Assembly: GCF_024746795.1 (NCBI RefSeq)
Contig: NZ_CP080524.1
Span: 5,434,001-5,498,000, forward strand
Direction: 5' to 3'
Source of the DNA: Mesorhizobium sp. AR10
Lineage (GTDB): Bacteria > Pseudomonadota > Alphaproteobacteria > Rhizobiales > Rhizobiaceae
DNA: 64,000 bases
This document shows positions 60,036 through 64,000 of the stretch, piece after piece. Each line of letters opens with the position of its first letter. Positions within the stretch are counted from its first letter, which is position 1. The notes under the pieces were generated by a model. That model had not been told where the DNA came from. It did no database searches and saw nothing but the letters and a program-made list of their open reading frames with translations. The position numbers and the translations under genes were made by a program.

Positions 60036-62024
60036 CTAGCCTGCTTGTCCGACTGTTTTCGAACGTGTTTCTTGATGCGCGTCGCCCAGAGATTTTTCTG
60101 CCTGGTGAAGTCCTGCCATGACGGCAAGGGCCGACGCCTTGTCCTGATCCCTCGCTGTCGCCTGCAGCGCGGTCAGCGCGGCCTGGACCCTGGACCATTC
60201 CACGACATCCGTCCTGAGGCCAAAAATCTTGGAGATGTCGAGCGCGACGACCTCTTCATTCTCGCCATGAAGCGTTTCATGTAGTTTCTCGCCTGGCCTT
60301 ATGCCGGTAAACCGGATGGGAATATCCATATAGGGGCTCTTCCCGGCCATGCGGATCATCGTCTCGGCGACTTCAAGGATCGGTACCGGTTTGCCCATGT
60401 CGAGCATATAGATGGCATAATCGTCCTTGCCCTGGCGCGACGCGGCATCGGCTGCCGACATGATGACGAGGTCGACGGCTTCCGCCACCGTCATGAAATA
60501 ACGGGTCATGCGGCGATCCGTTATGGTTAAAGGCCCTCCAGCCTCGATCTGCGCCTGGAATATGGTCGCCACGGAGCCATTGCTGCCGAAAACGTTGCCG
60601 AACCGTACGGCAATGAATTTGGTGCCGGAACGACGCCCGTTCGGCTCGGTTGCGTGCGTTTCGTGCAGCGAGCTGACAATCTGCTCGGCCGCCCGTTTTG
60701 TCATGCCGAGCACGGAGGTCGGATCGACCGCCTTGTCGCTCGAAATAAGCAGGAACTGCGGAACTCCGCATTTGGCGGCGACCTCGGCACAGACAAGCGT
60801 TCCAAAAATGTTTGTCTGGATCGCCGATTCCCAGTTTTCCTCGAGCAACGGGACGTGCTTGAGCGCGGCGGCATGAAAGATGATGTCCGGCTTGAATTCG
60901 CTGACGACGCGGGTCATCTGGCGCCGGTCAGTGACGTCGATGATGCGGCTCTTGAGACGATCATGATCCTTTTCGTCAATATACTGGTCGAGCTGGAAAA
61001 TCCCGAATTCCGAGATATCGGCGACCAGAACTGCCTCGGCACCGAGTTCCAGCGACCGTTTGACCAATGTACGGCCAATGGAGCCGGCGCCGCCTGTCAC
61101 CAGGACGCGCTTGCCGCTGACAAAAGCGCCGATACGCTCAATGTCGGAAGGAACCGTCGAGCGGCGCAGGATCGTTTCCATCTCGACGGCGTCAAGAACC
61201 AGCTTTCCTCCCTGCCCGAGCTCGGAAAAGCCGGAGAACTGCACAACGGCTATGCCGCTGTGGCGGGCGACACGAACCAGTTCGGAATATTCCTCGATCT
61301 CGCGTTCGGCACCGTTGCCGAAGATCAGCATGTCGAGGCTTTTGGTGCCGTTTGCGTATTCCTCCAGGACTTCGACCAGACGGGGCCGGATGGCCACCAA
61401 CGGCACCCCTTGAATCCGCGTACCCAAAGGCGCTCCGCTCTCGATCGCCATGATCCCGGCGATGGCATATTCCGCGGGCTCGGCCGTGCGCGTGAAACGG
61501 ATGATCACGTCCGCCTCACCCAGCCTGCCGACAAACAGCGCCCGCTTGATCAGCGTGTTGTTTGCGTCGCGGCTGAGGATTCGCCAGCTCGCTCCGTCAC
61601 GCAGAAATCGGTAGTAGAGCCTCGGTGCCGATATGATGGTGAAAGAGACCAGGAAAAAGACGATGAACTGGCGCTCGTTCAGACCCATCACAGGTTGAAA
61701 AAACCGAAACGCGAGCGAGACGGCATAGAGAGTGACGGTCAAAATCGCGCAGCTCTTCAGAATATTGAAGAAGTCCGGCGTGGAGGCGAACCGCCACACG
61801 GTGTTGTAGAGGCCGCAATATCTGAACAGAAAATGGCTGAGAAGAACAATGCTCGCCCAGCATGCCAGGCCCGTAGAAGAAAGCGCGCCGAACGACAGGT
61901 TCGATCTCGTCAACACCAGGCTGAGCGCCACCGCGATCAGGACCATTGCGATGTCCTGTATCATGATAATGGCGCGCCGCATCTTCGGCCGAAGTCCGGA
62001 CGCGACTTCTACATATGATGTCAT
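60036..62024 (-). CDS. Membrane-bound NDP-sugar 4,6-dehydratase (CapD/WbpM-like)
   Basis: A 662-residue protein with four N-terminal membrane segments (about residues 18-130), a CoA-binding-like central part, and a C-terminal short-chain dehydrogenase domain. The NAD motif is RVLVTGGAGSIGRTLVKRSL near residue 310 and the active-site block SSDKAVDPTSVLGMTKRAAE has Met in place of the usual Tyr, as in WbpM/FlaA1-type UDP-GlcNAc 4,6-dehydratases. It probably makes a 6-deoxy-keto-sugar for aminotransferase action, such as by the DegT enzyme in this window. Confidence 0.9.
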   Translation of the reverse strand: MTSYVEVASGLRPKMRRAIIMIQDIAMVLIAVALSLVLTRSNLSFGALSSTGLACWASIVLLSHFLFRYCGLYNTVWRFASTPDFFNILKSCAILTVTLYAVSLAFRFFQPVMGLNERQFIVFFLVSFTIISAPRLYYRFLRDGASWRILSRDANNTLIKRALFVGRLGEADVIIRFTRTAEPAEYAIAGIMAIESGAPLGTRIQGVPLVAIRPRLVEVLEEYANGTKSLDMLIFGNGAEREIEEYSELVRVARHSGIAVVQFSGFSELGQGGKLVLDAVEMETILRRSTVPSDIERIGAFVSGKRVLVTGGAGSIGRTLVKRSLELGAEAVLVADISEFGIFQLDQYIDEKDHDRLKSRIIDVTDRRQMTRVVSEFKPDIIFHAAALKHVPLLEENWESAIQTNIFGTLVCAEVAAKCGVPQFLLISSDKAVDPTSVLGMTKRAAEQIVSSLHETHATEPNGRRSGTKFIAVRFGNVFGSNGSVATIFQAQIEAGGPLTITDRRMTRYFMTVAEAVDLVIMSAADAASRQGKDDYAIYMLDMGKPVPILEVAETMIRMAGKSPYMDIPIRFTGIRPGEKLHETLHGENEEVVALDISKIFGLRTDVVEWSRVQAALTALQATARDQDKASALAVMAGLHQAEKSLGDAHQETRSKTVGQAG

Positions 62025-62398
62025 TGGGTAGTACTGTTCTCCAGGCGCAAGGACGTGGACACTATCGGGGCGCGAGAGCGAATAACATCCGTCACGACCA
62101 CCTGTTTAGAGTGCCAATCCTCAGCCTCGCCGCGTGTATCGCATACCGTGGACTTGCGGTCATCGCCAGATATTTTTTCGCGAGCTGTTTGGTTGAGGGA
62201 TTGGATGATCAATCGGCCACTATTTTCGCGAGATTTTCGCAATGCGACGCTGAATACCGCGCAACCTGCGCGTTGGCAGGGTACCATCGGAGATGGCGAT
62301 TGCGGCTGGGTTCGGAGATGCGGGTCTGTTCGTGATCAAGAATCCGCGAATTTGCCGATTCGCGCCATTTCATGAATCGATCCTGGCCGTCACCGGAT
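62025..62398. other. Intergenic region upstream of the 4,6-dehydratase gene
   Basis: No gene seen. The motif TTTTCGCGAG occurs twice within 60 bases (near 62176 and 62223), with a third partial copy just after. The region presumably contains the promoter of the dehydratase gene. Confidence 0.45.
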
Positions 62399-62600
62399 TC
62401 ATCTCGTTGGCGTTACGGTGCTTCGCATTCCGACTTTGAACGGTGTGGTTGGTTTCCAGCCGAGCATCTTCTCTGCAAGGGAGATGTCCAGGCTGGCGAT
62501 ATCGACGCCGTGCTTCTTGCTCCGACATATTCGCGCTGGAAGACATGGCCGGTCAAACGCCGCTGCCGATGTTTATGATCGCGCGTGGCGTACCTTAGGC
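62399..62600 (-). pseudogene. 3' fragment of an NAD-dependent sugar epimerase
   Basis: On the minus strand one frame reads IINIGSGV before a stop. A second frame then reads SKKHGVDIASLDISLAEKML and GWKPTTPFKVGMRSTV, ending at TGA 62399-62401. NIGSG and the D-x-S-x-A-x-x-x-L-G-W-x-P block are the C-terminal hallmarks of UDP-glucuronate epimerase/decarboxylase-type enzymes. There is no matching N-terminal half, and the two pieces are out of frame, so it is a remnant of a lost gene. Confidence 0.6.
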
Positions 62601-62617
62601 CCGGCCGAGCGGCATCG

Positions 62618-63505
62618 TCAAGCAGGCCGAAGGAGACATAGCACCACCTCTTGCGTCGATTTGCGCCAATCCGGCGCATTCCAGTCGAATGTGGTGGTGA
62701 ATTTCGCCGTCGACAGCCGCGAATTGCCGGGGCGCTTCGCCTTTGTCGGATAGTCGCTGGTGGCGATGTCCGTCACCCGCGCATAGGGACCACCAAACGC
62801 GCGGCTTGTGTCTAGGATATGACGGGCAAAGCCGCTCCAGTTGGTCTCACCGGTTCCCACCAGATGGTAGATCCCATAGTCATCAAAGGTCTTGTCCTCG
62901 CGGACTACCGCCGCCGAATGCAGGATCGCGTCGGCGATATCAAGCGCGGAAGTGGGATTTCCCCGCTGATCGGCCACCACCGCTATCTCATCGCGATCGG
63001 CTGCGAGCCGCAGCATGGTCTTGACGAAATTCTTGCCGAACGGGCTATAGACCCATGCCGTGCGCAGGATCAGATGGCGGGGATTGACTGCGGCCACCGC
63101 CTGTTCTCCGGCAAGCTTGGAGGCGCCGTAGACGCTGCGCGGCACGGTTGCGTCGGTCTCGGCATAGGCGCCCGCCCCCGTGCCGTCGAAGACATAATCA
63201 GTCGAAAGATGGATGACGGGAACGCCAAGGCGTGCCGCGGCCTCGGCTACCTTGCCGGCACCGACGGCATTGACCGCAAATGCGATGTCAGGCTCATCCT
63301 CGGCCTGGTCCACCGCCGTATACGCAGCTGCCGAGACGACGATATCTGGCCTCGACGCCTCAAGCGCTTCGATCACCGTGTCGGGTCGCGTCAGATCGAG
63401 TTGCGGCCGGCCGACCGCAATGATTTCGACGTCATTACGTCTTTGCCCGACCTCCAAAAGGCTTGCAACGACCTGGCCCTCGCGTCCGGTGACGGCGAGC
63501 CTCAC
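62618..63505 (-). CDS. rfbD: dTDP-4-dehydrorhamnose reductase
   Basis: A 295-residue enzyme for the last step of dTDP-L-rhamnose synthesis. The N-terminal motif is [18 protein letters not shown]; the family block [24 protein letters not shown] sequence is [20 protein letters not shown], and the catalytic Tyr-Lys is in [14 protein letters not shown] start overlapping the rfbB stop (GTGA). The C-terminus is followed by a remnant of another epimerase gene, so the operon may have been rearranged after rfbD. Confidence 0.93.
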   Translation of the reverse strand: MRLAVTGREGQVVASLLEVGQRRNDVEIIAVGRPQLDLTRPDTVIEALEASRPDIVVSAAAYTAVDQAEDEPDIAFAVNAVGAGKVAEAAARLGVPVIHLSTDYVFDGTGAGAYAETDATVPRSVYGASKLAGEQAVAAVNPRHLILRTAWVYSPFGKNFVKTMLRLAADRDEIAVVADQRGNPTSALDIADAILHSAAVVREDKTFDDYGIYHLVGTGETNWSGFARHILDTSRAFGGPYARVTDIATSDYPTKAKRPGNSRLSTAKFTTTFDWNAPDWRKSTQEVVLCLLRPA

Positions 63506-64000
63506 GCAGCGCCCTTTTTGCCATCGCCCAGCCGCTCACCGGCATAGCCCTGTTCGCGGATCGGCGCCCACCACCATTTGTTGTCCAAAAACCAGTCGAC
63601 CGTTCTTGCCAGGCCGCTGTCGAAATTCTCCTTCGGCGTCCAGCCGAGGTCACGGCCGATCTTGGAGGCGTCGATCGCATAGCGGCGATCGTGGCCGGGC
63701 CGGTCGGTGACGAAATTGATCAGGTCGCGGTAGCTTTTGCCGCCTTTCCGCGGCCTTCTCAGGTCGAGAAGATCGCAGATGGTCTCGACGACGCTTAGAT
63801 TTGTCCGTTCCGAATTGCCGCCGACATTGTAGCTTTCACCCGGCTGTCCCTTGGTCGCGACAAGTTCCAGCGCACGCGCATGGTCCTCGACGAAAAGCCA
63901 GTCGCGCACATTGGCGCCGGCGCCGTAGACCGGCAGCGGCTTCTCGTCGAGCGCGTTCAGGATGACCAGCGGGATGAGCTTTTCGGGAAAGTGATAGGGC
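63502..64000 (-). CDS. rfbB: dTDP-glucose 4,6-dehydratase, 5' end outside window
   Basis: The C-terminal ~165 codons of RmlB. Recognisable parts are [36 protein letters not shown], and [19 protein letters not shown]. The last block [20 protein letters not shown] is a signature of this enzyme. The catalytic Tyr-Lys and the NAD motif are beyond the window. Overlaps rfbD by four bases. rfbA and rfbC, if present, would lie to the right. Confidence 0.93.
   Translation of the reverse strand, partial: PYHFPEKLIPLVILNALDEKPLPVYGAGANVRDWLFVEDHARALELVATKGQPGESYNVGGNSERTNLSVVETICDLLDLRRPRKGGKSYRDLINFVTDRPGHDRRYAIDASKIGRDLGWTPKENFDSGLARTVDWFLDNKWWWAPIREQGYAGERLGDGKKGAA

Overview
The window is high-GC, tightly packed bacterial DNA. 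The best fit is an alphaproteobacterium of the order Hyphomicrobiales (Rhizobiales), most likely Mesorhizobium or a close relative. This is inferred from gene content and protein style: a betI-betC-betA-betB choline-sulfate operon, a Frc-type fructose ABC locus with a ROK regulator, a glgP-glgB-glgC-glgA-pgm-glgX operon, split methylmalonyl-CoA mutase, a Rhizobium etli-type asparaginase, a NodPQ-like ATP sulfurylase/APS kinase pair, and a rhizobial intergenic repeat. No plasmid, phage or CRISPR module was seen. Most of the window looks chromosomal.

Layout. 1-4.9 kb: superoxide dismutase (cut by the window edge), a class IV aminotransferase, a haloacid dehalogenase, a Tat/lipoprotein L,D-transpeptidase and a HerA-like ATPase. 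5.1-9.8 kb: both subunits of methylmalonyl-CoA mutase, an AbrB-Doc toxin-antitoxin pair with its own consensus promoter and a 16-bp palindrome, and a GreA/GreB-family factor. 9.9-13.5 kb: a Tat-exported beta-helix protein, a class 3-type asparaginase and a thiolase. 13.7-20 kb: the glycine-betaine operon (regulator, choline sulfatase, choline dehydrogenase, betaine aldehyde dehydrogenase) with a PLP-dependent dehydratase inserted in it.

20-24.6 kb: phosphomannomutase and a guanylyltransferase-AGE epimerase fusion for GDP-mannose, tRNA-Pro(CGG) and a small lipoprotein. 24.7-30.1 kb: a complete oligopeptide-type ABC importer (fused ATPase, two permeases, binding protein). 30.6-43.4 kb: a seven-gene glycogen operon read leftward, ending with a GH13 alpha-glucosidase. 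43.6-49.5 kb: a fructose-type ABC importer divergent from a ROK regulator, a RbsD/FucU mutarotase and a PfkB kinase, with an inverted repeat between the two arms.

49.7-64 kb is a surface-polysaccharide region and the least stable part of the window. It holds a DegT aminotransferase, a broken IS630 element, an O-antigen ligase, cysQ-cysNC-cysD (PAPS supply), a decayed second O-antigen ligase, a sugar epimerase, a phosphoglycosyl transferase, a CapD/WbpM-type 4,6-dehydratase, a fragment of another epimerase, and rfbD plus the 3' part of rfbB (dTDP-rhamnose). Two near-identical copies of a ~100-bp repeat bracket about 8 kb of it. Together these suggest a strain-variable, possibly sulfated, surface glycan locus. 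Start codons were re-chosen where a Shine-Dalgarno site or family alignment favours an internal start. All family assignments come from recognising motifs, not from database searches.
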